Of a DNA stretch of 64,000 bases, positions 8,179-17,215 are shown one piece after another; positions within the stretch are counted from its first letter, which is position 1; every line of letters begins with the position of its first letter. Under the pieces are notes generated by a model. The model was given only the letters and a program-made list of their open reading frames with translations. It was not told the origin of the DNA and ran no database searches. The DNA comes from Sinomicrobium oceani (GTDB taxonomy: Bacteria; Bacteroidota; Bacteroidia; Flavobacteriales; Flavobacteriaceae): contig NZ_FPJE01000017.1 of NCBI RefSeq assembly GCF_900119185.1, positions 1-64,000 of the forward strand. Direction: 5' to 3'. A program made the position numbers and the translations under genes.

Positions 8179-10236
8179 TCAACCCGAAAACCCTACCTCC
8201 GAGTCCTTAGATTCAAATAACGTTTTACTCTCTGCTTCTCCGGGGGTAGTATTTGAGGTCTGGACATCCGATTGATGATCCAGAGCTTCGAATAAGGAAT
8301 TCATGCTTTTATACTCCGGAACAAGTTCTTTCATAAGTTTTACGGTCTGATCATTCCTGTATTCGACAGCCACATTATAAATAGCCTGAATAGCGGTATG
8401 GATACAGTTATAATCCTCAGCAGTTTCCGTCGCAATCATGATCTTTTCATGATGTGTGGGTAAAGTTTTCGCTTTGTCGCTAAGCAATTCTTCATAAAGC
8501 TTTTCACCGGGTCTTAGCCCTGTCACTTTTATTTCAATATCGGATTGGGGAATAAAACCGGCCAGGCGTATCATTTTCGTGGCAAGGTCCATAATCTTTA
8601 CGGCTTCCCCCATATCAAAGATAAAGATCTCACCGCCTTTCCCCATAGCCCCGGCCTCTAAGACCAGTCTGCAGGCTTCCGGTATCGTCATAAAGTACCT
8701 GATGATATCCGGATGGGTAATAGTTACCGGGCCACCTTTGGCAATCTGCTCCTTAAACAGGGGCACTACCGAACCATTAGATCCCAACACATTACCGAAA
8801 CGCGTGGTAATAAACCGTGTAGTTTTCTTTTTTTTCTCTTTATTGGAAAAGTACAGGGATTGTACATACATCTCCGCGATACGCTTGGAGGCCCCCATAA
8901 CATTACTGGGATTAACCGCTTTGTCCGTAGAGACCATCACAAATTTATCCGTTTTATACTTAATGGCCAGGTCAGCCATATTTTTGGTCCCCATGATGTT
9001 TACAAAAACAGCCTCCGAAGGATTTTCCTCCATAAGCGGCACATGCTTATAGGCGGCCGCATGGTAGACCATCTGGGGAGCAAAAGCTTCAAAAACACGG
9101 TTCATCCGTTCATAATTACGCACATCGGCTATTACCGTCTCGTACTGCACCTTCCCGGACAGGTTATCCAGTTCCAACCGCAACTGATGCAGGGGAGTTT
9201 CGGCCTGGTCTACGATAATAAGTAATTCCGGATTGTATTTCAGCACCTGCCGTACGATCTCACTCCCTATGGAACCGGCAGCCCCCGTAACCAGCACCCT
9301 TTTTCCTTTCAGTTCTTTGGAGATCCCTTTATTATCCAGGACTATGGGTTTTCGCTCCAGCAGATCTTCAATCTGTATATTCTTGATCTGCCTTGAAAAA
9401 TCCTGTTCATTTTCCCAATCGGATATCAGTGGAGCCGTGAACACTTTATACCCGCTTTCCAGGCAATCGTCTACCAATTCTATCTTTTCCGCCTTGGTCA
9501 GGTGTTTGTCCGCAAGGATTACCCCCTGCGCACCGTGCGCCCTTAGGAGTACGGATATCCGTTTGTTTTTGCTGAGTATAGGCAGGTCCAGGATACGTTT
9601 GGTAGTATTGTGATTGCTCTTATCCACAAACCCTAATATTTTAAACCGGACCGGCTGTTCCGTGCGAATGGCATTGGCCACCGATATAGCATTGGAATCC
9701 GCCCCGAAGATAAGCACCTTTGTCTTTTCCTCTTTTCTTGTCTCCCCGAAAAAAGCATGAAATACCTGCTTTACGACTACCCGGAACAGGAACAGGAAAG
9801 CAAAAGAAATGATAAAATACATGAATAACCCGGGGACCAGGAAAAGCTTTTCCCCGGTGATAAAATAACTGGTATAACTAATCCCCGCCAGGGTAACAAA
9901 AGAAGCAAATGTAGAAAACAGTAATTTTAACCCGTCTATATATGAAGAGTAACGTATCAGACCGGCATAGGTTCGGAACAGGAGAAAATACACGATATTC
10001 ACTCCTACCACCATAAGCAATTCTTCCAGGCGGGTAAGGCGGGTATAAAAACTAAGCGTGAGCCCCTGGAGCAACACATAAGTAACTATAGCTGAAAATA
10101 CCAGTATGGAGATGTCGATTCCCAGAATGATCCACCTCGGCAGGTAGCCTATGTTCTTTAAGTCCAGTTTTCTCTTCCCGGGTTGAAACACCAGTTTCAT
10201 CCCTCGTCTCAACTTATCCCAACTTATTTTTTTCAT
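8179..10236 (-). CDS. Membrane nucleotide-sugar 4,6-dehydratase (PglF/WbpM/CapD family)
   Basis: A 685-residue protein with four membrane helices (about residues 33-152), a first Rossmann-like domain (KVLIFGADSNA, 173-183) and a second catalytic SDR domain starting at VTGAAGSIGSE (316-326). The catalytic TDK triad is in STDKAVNP (436-443), with MGASKR at 447-452. Family members make UDP-2-acetamido-4-keto-2,4,6-trideoxyhexose from UDP-GlcNAc. With the aminotransferase and phosphoglycosyltransferase encoded just upstream it forms a PglF-PglE-PglC-like trio for a 4-amino sugar on undecaprenyl phosphate. The C-terminal tail of about 25 residues is acidic and unlike the rest. The substrate is inferred from the family. 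Confidence 0.9.
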   Translation of the reverse strand: MKKISWDKLRRGMKLVFQPGKRKLDLKNIGYLPRWIILGIDISILVFSAIVTYVLLQGLTLSFYTRLTRLEELLMVVGVNIVYFLLFRTYAGLIRYSSYIDGLKLLFSTFASFVTLAGISYTSYFITGEKLFLVPGLFMYFIISFAFLFLFRVVVKQVFHAFFGETRKEEKTKVLIFGADSNAISVANAIRTEQPVRFKILGFVDKSNHNTTKRILDLPILSKNKRISVLLRAHGAQGVILADKHLTKAEKIELVDDCLESGYKVFTAPLISDWENEQDFSRQIKNIQIEDLLERKPIVLDNKGISKELKGKRVLVTGAAGSIGSEIVRQVLKYNPELLIIVDQAETPLHQLRLELDNLSGKVQYETVIADVRNYERMNRVFEAFAPQMVYHAAAYKHVPLMEENPSEAVFVNIMGTKNMADLAIKYKTDKFVMVSTDKAVNPSNVMGASKRIAEMYVQSLYFSNKEKKKKTTRFITTRFGNVLGSNGSVVPLFKEQIAKGGPVTITHPDIIRYFMTIPEACRLVLEAGAMGKGGEIFIFDMGEAVKIMDLATKMIRLAGFIPQSDIEIKVTGLRPGEKLYEELLSDKAKTLPTHHEKIMIATETAEDYNCIHTAIQAIYNVAVEYRNDQTVKLMKELVPEYKSMNSLFEALDHQSDVQTSNTTPGEAESKTLFESKDSEVGFSG

Positions 10237-10974
10237 ACATTACGAAAATTGCCCGGTAAAACTCAAAAAACAAGTACTTTTTGACCTTCACAATGAATAA
10301 AGATATTAAAAAAATACCTGTTTTGTTAAAATTAATCTAAAAATCAAATAGAAAACCTTATAAAAAGGGAAAAACACCCTTTTAAACGTGTTGTGTTTTC
10401 TTTCAATTACGCGTCTTATTTCCTTCTAAAAAAGATTTTTTTCTTTATATACGTTTAGATACGGTGAATTGCGTGTTATGAAATCGCATACCACATATTT
10501 CTTCCCTACTGTTAAATATCCAACCAAATATCGGTAGTTTCCCGGAAGAGATCATTTCAATACTGCTTACTCTCTGGTTTTTTAGGTCAATTGCAGTAAA
10601 TATCGTTAATCTCCACCCTATGTATCCGGGACCGGTAAAACATATCAAGCCTATCCCGAATATAAAAACGTCTCATACTAAAAATATTGCTCCCTACCCT
10701 ATAAATATCCTACAATTCTAAGGGCATCATTTATTTCTTTACAAAGCAAAACGGATAATAAAAAATATTTGTCGTTGCTCCCTTTAGGGCTGAGGTAACA
10801 AATCAAAGAATTGTCGAAATTCTATTTTTGACATCTACTAAGAAAACTTCCTTTCTATCAGGAAATATACCAATAGCAATGTGCACTATACCTCATTCAA
10901 GTTCTCATTTCAATCCCGAATCCGTATACCGCAAAATCCTAAAGCAAATAAGCAGAAAGTCAATGGGAGTAGTT
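10237..10974. other. AT-rich intergenic region, no supported gene
   Basis: This 738-bp gap lies between the dehydratase and aminotransferase genes. The only open frame of note (10445-10648, minus, 67 codons) has no recognisable features and I do not call it. Positions 10775-10800 hold GCTCCCTTTAGGG...GAGGTAAC, a decayed fragment of repeat family B seen at 31.5-32.8 kb. It may also contain the promoter of the dehydratase gene, but no TAnnTTTG match stands out. Confidence 0.6.
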
Positions 10975-12105
10975 CTATATACTTAGAAATTTTGTAATTG
11001 CCGAACGAATACGTTCCCTGTCCGTATCTGTAAGATTAGAGCCGGAAGGCAGACATAGGCCCCTGTCAAAGATATCTTCAGCAACCCGACCTCCGTAATA
11101 AGGTACGTCCTTAAAAACCGGCTGTAGGTGCATAGGTTTCCATACCGGCCGGCTTTCTATATTATCTTCGTCCAGGGCTAAACGCAAGGCTTCACGTTGT
11201 TCAAAGCTTTCTGTCAGGATCGCCGTCAGCCAGTGGTTGCAGAAGTAATCTGTACCAGGTGCTCTCAAAAGTGTAATTTCCTTAACACCCGAGAAGATCT
11301 CCGTATAAAAAGCATGCATCCCCCGGCGTTGTGCTACCCGCTCTTCCAGCACTTCCATTTGTCCCCGGCCTATCCCGGCACAAATATTGCTCATCCTGTA
11401 GTTATACCCAATATGGCTGTGTTGATAATGCGGCGCCTGATCCCTGGCCTGTGTAGCCAGAAACACCGCTTTTTTCTTTAAATCTTCATCCGGGCACACC
11501 AAAGCACCGCCACCCGAGGTTGTAATGATCTTATTTCCATTAAATGACAAAATTGCCATTGGCGCGAAAGTACCACAGTTTTGCCCCTTGTAATGACTCC
11601 CCAGGGCTTCCGCCGCATCTTCTATAACAGGTATGTCATATTTGCCTGCAACTGCATGTATCTCTTCCACTTTATAAGGCATCCCGTAAAGATGTACCGC
11701 AATAACAGCCTTGGGTTTCATCCCGAGAGCTGTCCTCTCTTTTATGGCATCTTCCAAAGCACCGGGACATATATTCCATGTATCCGGTTCACTATCCACA
11801 AAAACAGGAGTAGCTCCCTGGTATACGATAGGGTTGGCCGAGGCAGAAAAAGTCAGGCTCTGGCATATTACCTCATCACCGGCTTTAACCCCCAAAAGGA
11901 TCAGGGCCAAATGCAAAGCCGCAGTACCGGTACTTACCGCCGCTATCTTTTTTTCTTCTCCGAGAAAGCCTTCCAGGTCTGCTTCCAAACCATTGACATT
12001 AGGCCCCAATGGGGCAACCCAATTATGGTCAAATGCTTCTTTTATATATTTTTGCTCATTCTCTCCCATATGAGGAGAAGAAAGCCATATTTTATTTTTT
12101 GTCAT
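10975..12105 (-). CDS. DegT/DnrJ/EryC1/StrS sugar aminotransferase
   Basis: PLP-dependent enzyme of 376 residues that places an amino group on a keto nucleotide sugar. Visible are the substrate/PLP region STGTAALHLAL (58-68), the PLP-contact EDAAEALGS (162-170) and the Schiff-base lysine in SFNGNKIITTSGGG (Lys192). It resembles PglE, the UDP-4-keto-6-deoxy-GlcNAc 4-aminotransferase. It lies 44 bp downstream of the initiating transferase gene in the same direction, so it probably ends the long ugd-led operon; its expected substrate producer is the dehydratase at 8179-10236. Confidence 0.9.
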   Translation of the reverse strand: MTKNKIWLSSPHMGENEQKYIKEAFDHNWVAPLGPNVNGLEADLEGFLGEEKKIAAVSTGTAALHLALILLGVKAGDEVICQSLTFSASANPIVYQGATPVFVDSEPDTWNICPGALEDAIKERTALGMKPKAVIAVHLYGMPYKVEEIHAVAGKYDIPVIEDAAEALGSHYKGQNCGTFAPMAILSFNGNKIITTSGGGALVCPDEDLKKKAVFLATQARDQAPHYQHSHIGYNYRMSNICAGIGRGQMEVLEERVAQRRGMHAFYTEIFSGVKEITLLRAPGTDYFCNHWLTAILTESFEQREALRLALDEDNIESRPVWKPMHLQPVFKDVPYYGGRVAEDIFDRGLCLPSGSNLTDTDRERIRSAITKFLSI

Positions 12106-12149
12106 GACTACCTTTTATTTTCTTTCTCTTAGATTTCAAATTATTAAAA

Positions 12150-12743
12150 TCAGCATACGGTTTTAAAAATATAACCGATATCCCTGAACAAACTATAATC
12201 TTTAATATATTCCAGGTTTATTTTCACCTTCTCAGGCCAAATGACTTCACGGTTATACTTTTCCGGATCTTGTTGAGAGGCCAAAATTTCTTCCTCATTT
12301 TTAAACTTAATACTCGCCGGACCTGTTATGCCCGGCCGTATGCTAAGTAATAACCGATCTTCGCCTTCAAGCTTATCTGCATAACCGGGAACGTCCGGTC
12401 GAGGCCCCACAAAACTCATATTTCCCATAAGAACATTCCAAAGTTGAGGAAGTTCATCAATTTTGGTTTTTCTCCAAAAACGTCCGATTTTGGATATACG
12501 GGGATCTTTATCCGTTGTAACAGAAGTATTTACTCCTGATACAGGGCGCATACTTCTTATCTTTATCACCTTAAATAACCGACCATCCCTTCCAACCCGT
12601 TCCTGCTTAAAAAAACCACTTAGCCCCGTATCTATATAAGCCAATAAAGCAGCCACAACTATAAGCCACCACAAAAACAACAACCCGAAAAATGAAACCA
12701 CTACATCAAAAGCTCTTTTCTGAAATCGCTGGTATCCCGTCAT
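12150..12743 (-). CDS. Initiating phosphoglycosyltransferase (PglC/WcaJ catalytic family)
   Basis: Transfers the first sugar-1-phosphate onto undecaprenyl phosphate at the cytoplasmic face of the inner membrane. The 197-residue protein is the minimal monotopic form: a re-entrant helix (about 12-36), then FFKQERVGRDGRLFKVIKIR (44-63), the catalytic Asp-Glu pair in KIDELPQL (Asp96/Glu97), and the family signature SFVGPRPDVPGY. Start and stop overlap with the sulfotransferase gene as TAATG. The likely donor is the 4-amino sugar made by the neighbouring enzymes, but UDP-FucNAc is possible too. Confidence 0.92.
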   Translation of the reverse strand: MTGYQRFQKRAFDVVVSFFGLLFLWWLIVVAALLAYIDTGLSGFFKQERVGRDGRLFKVIKIRSMRPVSGVNTSVTTDKDPRISKIGRFWRKTKIDELPQLWNVLMGNMSFVGPRPDVPGYADKLEGEDRLLLSIRPGITGPASIKFKNEEEILASQQDPEKYNREVIWPEKVKINLEYIKDYSLFRDIGYIFKTVC

Positions 12744-13609
12744 TATTTTTCTATTTTATGGTATATATCAACCATTATGGGTTCTACAATCCTGTTCAAT
12801 TTTTCAAGATCATCAGGGGTTATATATTTTTTATAATTCCCAATACTCCGGGTAGATACCTTGTTGACTGAACCTTTAATTTCCTTCTCGCTTGCTTCGA
12901 GCCCGATAAAATCCATTACCTTTCCCATCTCTTCCACAGGATTGCCTACAAAAGTTTCATAATTCATCATATGAACCCTGTGAGAATCAATTTGCAATAA
13001 GTCCTCATATGCAGCTTCTACACATGTTGCCCATTGTTTACCACACACCTCTATTAGAGAATCCTTTTGGAGGTCTTCCTTCATTCCAGGATAAATCGGC
13101 CCCCAAAAGGCCAGTCGTTTTTCACTGGAAAAAAGTTTCTTAATCCGATTGATAAAATAACGAAAGCCATAATAAGGTATATCACTCACAGGAACATATT
13201 TCACCTTTTTCCATATATATTTAAGCTCTAAAGACGCCGTCCATCGCTGTTTTGCCGAACTGGCCACATCCCTGCCATCCCGTATCAGAAAAATATATTT
13301 TGCATTGGGGAAAATAGCCTCTATAAAAGGCACTTTTAAACTACTGGCACAGGTTTTTTCCACCACATGTTCTGCTTTTGATTTTCTTTCAAAACTCTCA
13401 AATGCCCCTTTTATATACTTTCTCACCCCCGGCCGGGCATCCCCGGCCGTAAAACGGTCCGTATTTTTGGCAATATTTCCATGACGCCAGATATAATTAA
13501 TCTCGTCACAGGGCCAGGTTTCAAACCCTTGTATAGAACAGATACTGTCCCTTAAAATATTGGTTCCGGAACGGCCGGCGCCTATGATAATTATAGGAGG
13601 ATTTTTCAT
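12743..13609 (-). CDS. PAPS-dependent sulfotransferase family protein
   Basis: A 288-residue cytosolic enzyme expected to move sulfate from PAPS to a hydroxyl or amino group. The 5'-phosphosulfate loop is GAGRSGT (residues 10-16) after the first strand IIIIG, and the 3'-phosphate motif is IRDGRDVASSAKQRW (109-123) with Arg110 and Ser117/118. Genes on both sides overlap by 1-4 bp, so it is an integral part of the polysaccharide operon. The PAPS it needs can come from the cysDNC operon at 37.3-40.1 kb. The acceptor sugar is unknown. Confidence 0.85.
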   Translation of the reverse strand: MKNPPIIIIGAGRSGTNILRDSICSIQGFETWPCDEINYIWRHGNIAKNTDRFTAGDARPGVRKYIKGAFESFERKSKAEHVVEKTCASSLKVPFIEAIFPNAKYIFLIRDGRDVASSAKQRWTASLELKYIWKKVKYVPVSDIPYYGFRYFINRIKKLFSSEKRLAFWGPIYPGMKEDLQKDSLIEVCGKQWATCVEAAYEDLLQIDSHRVHMMNYETFVGNPVEEMGKVMDFIGLEASEKEIKGSVNKVSTRSIGNYKKYITPDDLEKLNRIVEPIMVDIYHKIEK

Positions 13610-14829
13610 TGTTTTAATATTTCAAAAAACGCTTTTTCCAATTTTTCAGTACTTGCAACTATTGAAAGATTATTATCATAATATTCAATACCTTTTTTAC
13701 CCATATTTTTTCTCTCATCCCTACTCAAATGATACAGTTCATCTAATTTTTGTTTTAAATCATCTGCATCCTGAGGCTCAAATAAAAAACCCGCGCCCGA
13801 TGTTTTAATAATTTCCGCCGCATTTCCCTTTAACCCCATAAGAATAGGTTTCCCGGTTCTTAAATAGGATAATATTTTAGAAGGGATTGTTATTTCAAAC
13901 AAATCGGTGTTTTTTAAATGAACCAACAAAGCATCTGCCGAATTCAAATACTTAGTCACTTCTCCTCCGTCTACCCGCTCAATAAATTGAACGTTATCCA
14001 GTTCCATCTGTTTTCGCTTATTTTTTAGCCGCGCTTCATCAGCACCTCCACCCAGCAGTGTAAATTGAATATTACTATTACCTTCTTGTTTTAATTGTTG
14101 TGCCACTTCCAAAACAATATCAAGTGCCTGAACAACTCCAAGATTTCCGGCGTACAGAACGTGGAATTTATCACCAGGAAAATAGTTTTCCTTAAGTTCT
14201 TCATCCAACCCTGCTGTACTGTACTTATCCCTGCTCCAGTTTGGAACAAAAGAAATTTTAGATTCCGGCACACCTTTTTCAATCAATCGTTGCTTAAACC
14301 CAGGTGTTGCGACCGTTATTTTGGAAGCTCTTCTATAGTTAAAGTCGCACCAGGCATTAATCAATTTTAAAAGTCTCTTGTTTTTCATCATCCCTGATAC
14401 AGCTACGGTTTCGGGCCATAAATCATTAATGTCGTAAACAAAGGGAATTCCTCTGAACCATTTAAAAACCGTTGCAGGGATCCCTACGGGAATGGCGCCT
14501 TGGTATACAAAAGCTACATCAGGTCTTTTCACTAAAAAAGGCCCAAATAAAGACGCTGAAAAAGCATAAGAAAGGTAATGAAGCATTCGTTTCATTCCAT
14601 TGTCACTTTGGTTGGGATATATAGGAACACGTATTACCTCTATACCTTCCATAACCTCCCGTTTCCAAAGCTTCTGTTTATAGCCTTCATAAATTTCCCC
14701 TAATGGATATGAAGGGAAACCGGTAAGTACCTGTACTTCATGTCCTCTTTTCTTTAGTTCAAGGGCAAAGTCCAAACTTTTCGCTGTCGGCTCCGGGTTA
14801 AATAATTGCTTTATTAATAATATTCTCAT
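13606..14829 (-). CDS. Glycosyltransferase family 4 (WbuB-like)
   Basis: A 407-residue GT-B glycosyltransferase. The N-terminal half begins RILLIKQLFNPEPTAKS and contains FVYDINDLWPETV; the C-terminal donor-binding half has LYAGNLGVVQALD (about 240-252) and the EX7E-like stretch ending in PSKILSYLRTGKPILMG. This is the WbuB/colanic-acid type that often uses UDP-FucNAc or a related amino sugar, which suits the adjoining FucNAc genes. It overlaps the sulfotransferase gene by 4 bp (ATGA) and starts 7 bp after the 2-epimerase stop. Confidence 0.9.
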   Translation of the reverse strand: MRILLIKQLFNPEPTAKSLDFALELKKRGHEVQVLTGFPSYPLGEIYEGYKQKLWKREVMEGIEVIRVPIYPNQSDNGMKRMLHYLSYAFSASLFGPFLVKRPDVAFVYQGAIPVGIPATVFKWFRGIPFVYDINDLWPETVAVSGMMKNKRLLKLINAWCDFNYRRASKITVATPGFKQRLIEKGVPESKISFVPNWSRDKYSTAGLDEELKENYFPGDKFHVLYAGNLGVVQALDIVLEVAQQLKQEGNSNIQFTLLGGGADEARLKNKRKQMELDNVQFIERVDGGEVTKYLNSADALLVHLKNTDLFEITIPSKILSYLRTGKPILMGLKGNAAEIIKTSGAGFLFEPQDADDLKQKLDELYHLSRDERKNMGKKGIEYYDNNLSIVASTEKLEKAFFEILKQ

Positions 14830-14836
14830 ACTTTAT

Positions 14837-15970
14837 TTATTCACTCCAGACCACACGTTTCACATAATCCGTATAGCTCAATATGATACGTACTACTTTT
14901 TCCGAAACATTGGGCATTGAATAATCTGTTACCTGGCGGTAATTTCTATCCGTTCCTATTTGCTGTTGTTGGACCTGCACCAATCCCTGAAGTACTCTTT
15001 CAGGCTTTAGGCCCACCATCATCACCGAAGCCTCTTCCATTGCTTCCGGGCGCTCATGTGCCTGACGAATGTTCAAAGCACGAAAATTTAAGATCGAAGA
15101 CTCTTCGGAGATCGTTCCCGAATCTGACAATACCGCATAGGAACGCATCTGTAATGCATTGTAATCGTGAAATCCGAGCGGTTTGAGAAACTGGATTTCA
15201 GGGCGTGTTTCAATTTTCATTTTCTCTATCATATTTCTCGTGCGCGGATGTGTGGAAACAATTACCGGATATTCATATTTTCCTGCAATAGTATTCAACG
15301 ATTCTATCAGACCCCTGAAATTCTTTTCAGCATTAATATTCTCTTCCCTATGAGACGATACCACGAAAAACTTACCTTCTTCCAGTCCAAGTCTTCCCAA
15401 AACTTCAGAAGATTCGATTTGCGGCAAATAATGGTTCAAAACCTCAAACATAGGAGAGCCTGTTTTTATTATGCGATCAGCGGACAATCCTTCTCTTAAG
15501 AGGTATTCACGAGCAATATCCGAATAGGTTAAGTTGATATCGGCCGTATGATCAACAATCTTACGATTGGTCTCTTCCGGAACCCGCTGATCAAAACACC
15601 TGTTTCCGGCTTCCATGTGAAAAACAGGAATATGACGCTTCTTAGCCGGAATAGCACATAAGCACGAGTTGGTATCGCCCAGGACCAAAAAGGCATCGGG
15701 TTGCAATTCCTCAAGTAGAGGGTCTATCTTTATCAAAATCTTCCCAACTGTTTCCGTAGCATTTTTCCCCGCAGCCTCCAAAAAGTAATCCGGCTTTCTT
15801 ATCCCCAGATCTTCAAAAAAAACTTGATTCAATTCATAATCATAGTTCTGCCCGGTATGTACCAGGATATGCTCTACAGCTTCAGAATGGTCCAGTGCGG
15901 CTAAAACCCGGGACAAACGTATAATTTCGGGCCGGGTGCCCACCACCGTCATTACTTTTAGTTTTTTCAT
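14837..15970 (-). CDS. UDP-N-acetylhexosamine 2-epimerase (FnlC/WbjD/CapG-like)
   Basis: Non-hydrolysing 2-epimerase of 377 residues. It has the N-terminal VVGTRPEIIRLSRVL, the HTGQNYDYELNQVFF motif, HMEAGNRCFDQRVPEE (about 119-134) and DSGTISEESS near residue 282. Position next to FnlB- and FnlA-like genes points to the last step of UDP-L-FucNAc synthesis (UDP-L-PneNAc to UDP-L-FucNAc) rather than ManNAc formation, since no UDP-ManNAc dehydrogenase is present. It is 91 bp downstream of the FnlB homologue. Confidence 0.9.
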   Translation of the reverse strand: MKKLKVMTVVGTRPEIIRLSRVLAALDHSEAVEHILVHTGQNYDYELNQVFFEDLGIRKPDYFLEAAGKNATETVGKILIKIDPLLEELQPDAFLVLGDTNSCLCAIPAKKRHIPVFHMEAGNRCFDQRVPEETNRKIVDHTADINLTYSDIAREYLLREGLSADRIIKTGSPMFEVLNHYLPQIESSEVLGRLGLEEGKFFVVSSHREENINAEKNFRGLIESLNTIAGKYEYPVIVSTHPRTRNMIEKMKIETRPEIQFLKPLGFHDYNALQMRSYAVLSDSGTISEESSILNFRALNIRQAHERPEAMEEASVMMVGLKPERVLQGLVQVQQQQIGTDRNYRQVTDYSMPNVSEKVVRIILSYTDYVKRVVWSE

Positions 15971-16061
15971 GTGTTTAAAGAATAATTATCTTTACAGACC
16001 TCTTTTTTATTTTTATCTTTACTTGTTCAAAAAACCTGAAATTAAATTTCAGTGGACCTTA

Positions 16062-17180
16062 TCAAACCTCCTCAAAATAGGTATCCGCATCTTCCGGGTC
16101 ATATGGTTCATTGATCCAGAAATTGGTATAGAGCACCTCATCTCCGATATTTTTTATGTTGTGCGTATACCAGATAGGCATGTCCACATAAGCAGGTTCA
16201 TCTCCGTCCAAATAAAAATCATGAACCTCATCTGTTCCTATCTTTCGCAATTGAATCAGGGCCTTCCCCCTAATCACGGCAAACCGTTCAACCTTCCTGG
16301 TATGATAATGGTTCCCCCTGGTAATCCCGGGAACAGTGGTTGAAAAAGATACCTGTCCGCCAATTCCCAGACGTATAATCTCCACAAAAGATCCCCTGTC
16401 ATCCGTATGCTGCGTAAACTTAACAGGGAAATAGTTCTTAGGGACAATATAAGATCGAAAAGTATTAAATAAGTTAAGCTCAAAGGTTGAGTTGAGTTGT
16501 GGGATCTCCCCTTTCTCAAAATACTTCTCTTTATAATCGGTTAGCAGTGAAAGCACTTCTGAAACCTTAACAGAGGCCGTGTGTGGAACCTGATAAGAAA
16601 AATTGTTTTTACGTTTCCGTATTTTCCGGATTATCTCTTCTACCAATTCACCTACATAGATCAGTTTTACACTTCCGTCATTGTCGATCTTCGGAGTTTC
16701 TACATGTGTTAATTGATGACAAAATGTAGCTATAAAAGAATTATAGTAAGGCTGACCAAACGGACCAAAAACGTTGGGAACGATCATTCCCGAAAAAATT
16801 CCAGCTGAACTTTCAGCCCAGTTTATCAAGAACTCTCTTCCTTCCCTTTTGGACTTACCGTAAAGGTTATCTCTTTCCTCCTGAGATGATGAAGAGAACA
16901 GTACATGAGCTTTTGAAGCTGTTCTTTCCAGTGAAGCGACAAGTTGTTTTACCAACCTGATATTGGTTTCATAAATAAAATCCTGGCTTTGATGGCGGTT
17001 CATCGCCGCAAGGTGTACAACAACATCACATTGCTTAACGAATTCGTCTAGCTTTTCTGGGGTTTCGAAATATTCTTTTCTGAATTCAATTCTTTGAAAT
17101 TCTTCGGAACACAGCCCCAATGTATGGTAGAGGTGACTTCCTACAAATCCGTTTTGTCCTGTTATACCTACTTTTATCAT
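16062..17180 (-). CDS. UDP-2-acetamido-2,6-dideoxy-hexulose epimerase/reductase (FnlB/WbjC/CapF-like)
   Basis: Bifunctional enzyme of about 373 residues: an N-terminal SDR domain (VGITGQNGFVGSHL at residues 3-16, SSSSQEERDNLYGKSKREG) and a C-terminal cupin (GNHYHTRKVERFAVIRG). In CapF the cupin performs C3 epimerisation and the SDR domain reduces C4. The frame opens upstream with a TTG at 17198, but ATG 17180 gives the canonical start MIKVGITG and the usual length of about 370. It acts between FnlA and FnlC in UDP-L-FucNAc formation. Confidence 0.9.
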   Translation of the reverse strand: MIKVGITGQNGFVGSHLYHTLGLCSEEFQRIEFRKEYFETPEKLDEFVKQCDVVVHLAAMNRHQSQDFIYETNIRLVKQLVASLERTASKAHVLFSSSSQEERDNLYGKSKREGREFLINWAESSAGIFSGMIVPNVFGPFGQPYYNSFIATFCHQLTHVETPKIDNDGSVKLIYVGELVEEIIRKIRKRKNNFSYQVPHTASVKVSEVLSLLTDYKEKYFEKGEIPQLNSTFELNLFNTFRSYIVPKNYFPVKFTQHTDDRGSFVEIIRLGIGGQVSFSTTVPGITRGNHYHTRKVERFAVIRGKALIQLRKIGTDEVHDFYLDGDEPAYVDMPIWYTHNIKNIGDEVLYTNFWINEPYDPEDADTYFEEV

Positions 17181-17215
17181 AGCAATTATATTTGTCAACT
17201 ATGGTTATGTATCCG

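Noticed and set aside
10445-10648. 67-codon minus-strand open frame
   Set aside because: No motif, no neighbour context, and located in a decayed AT-rich gap.
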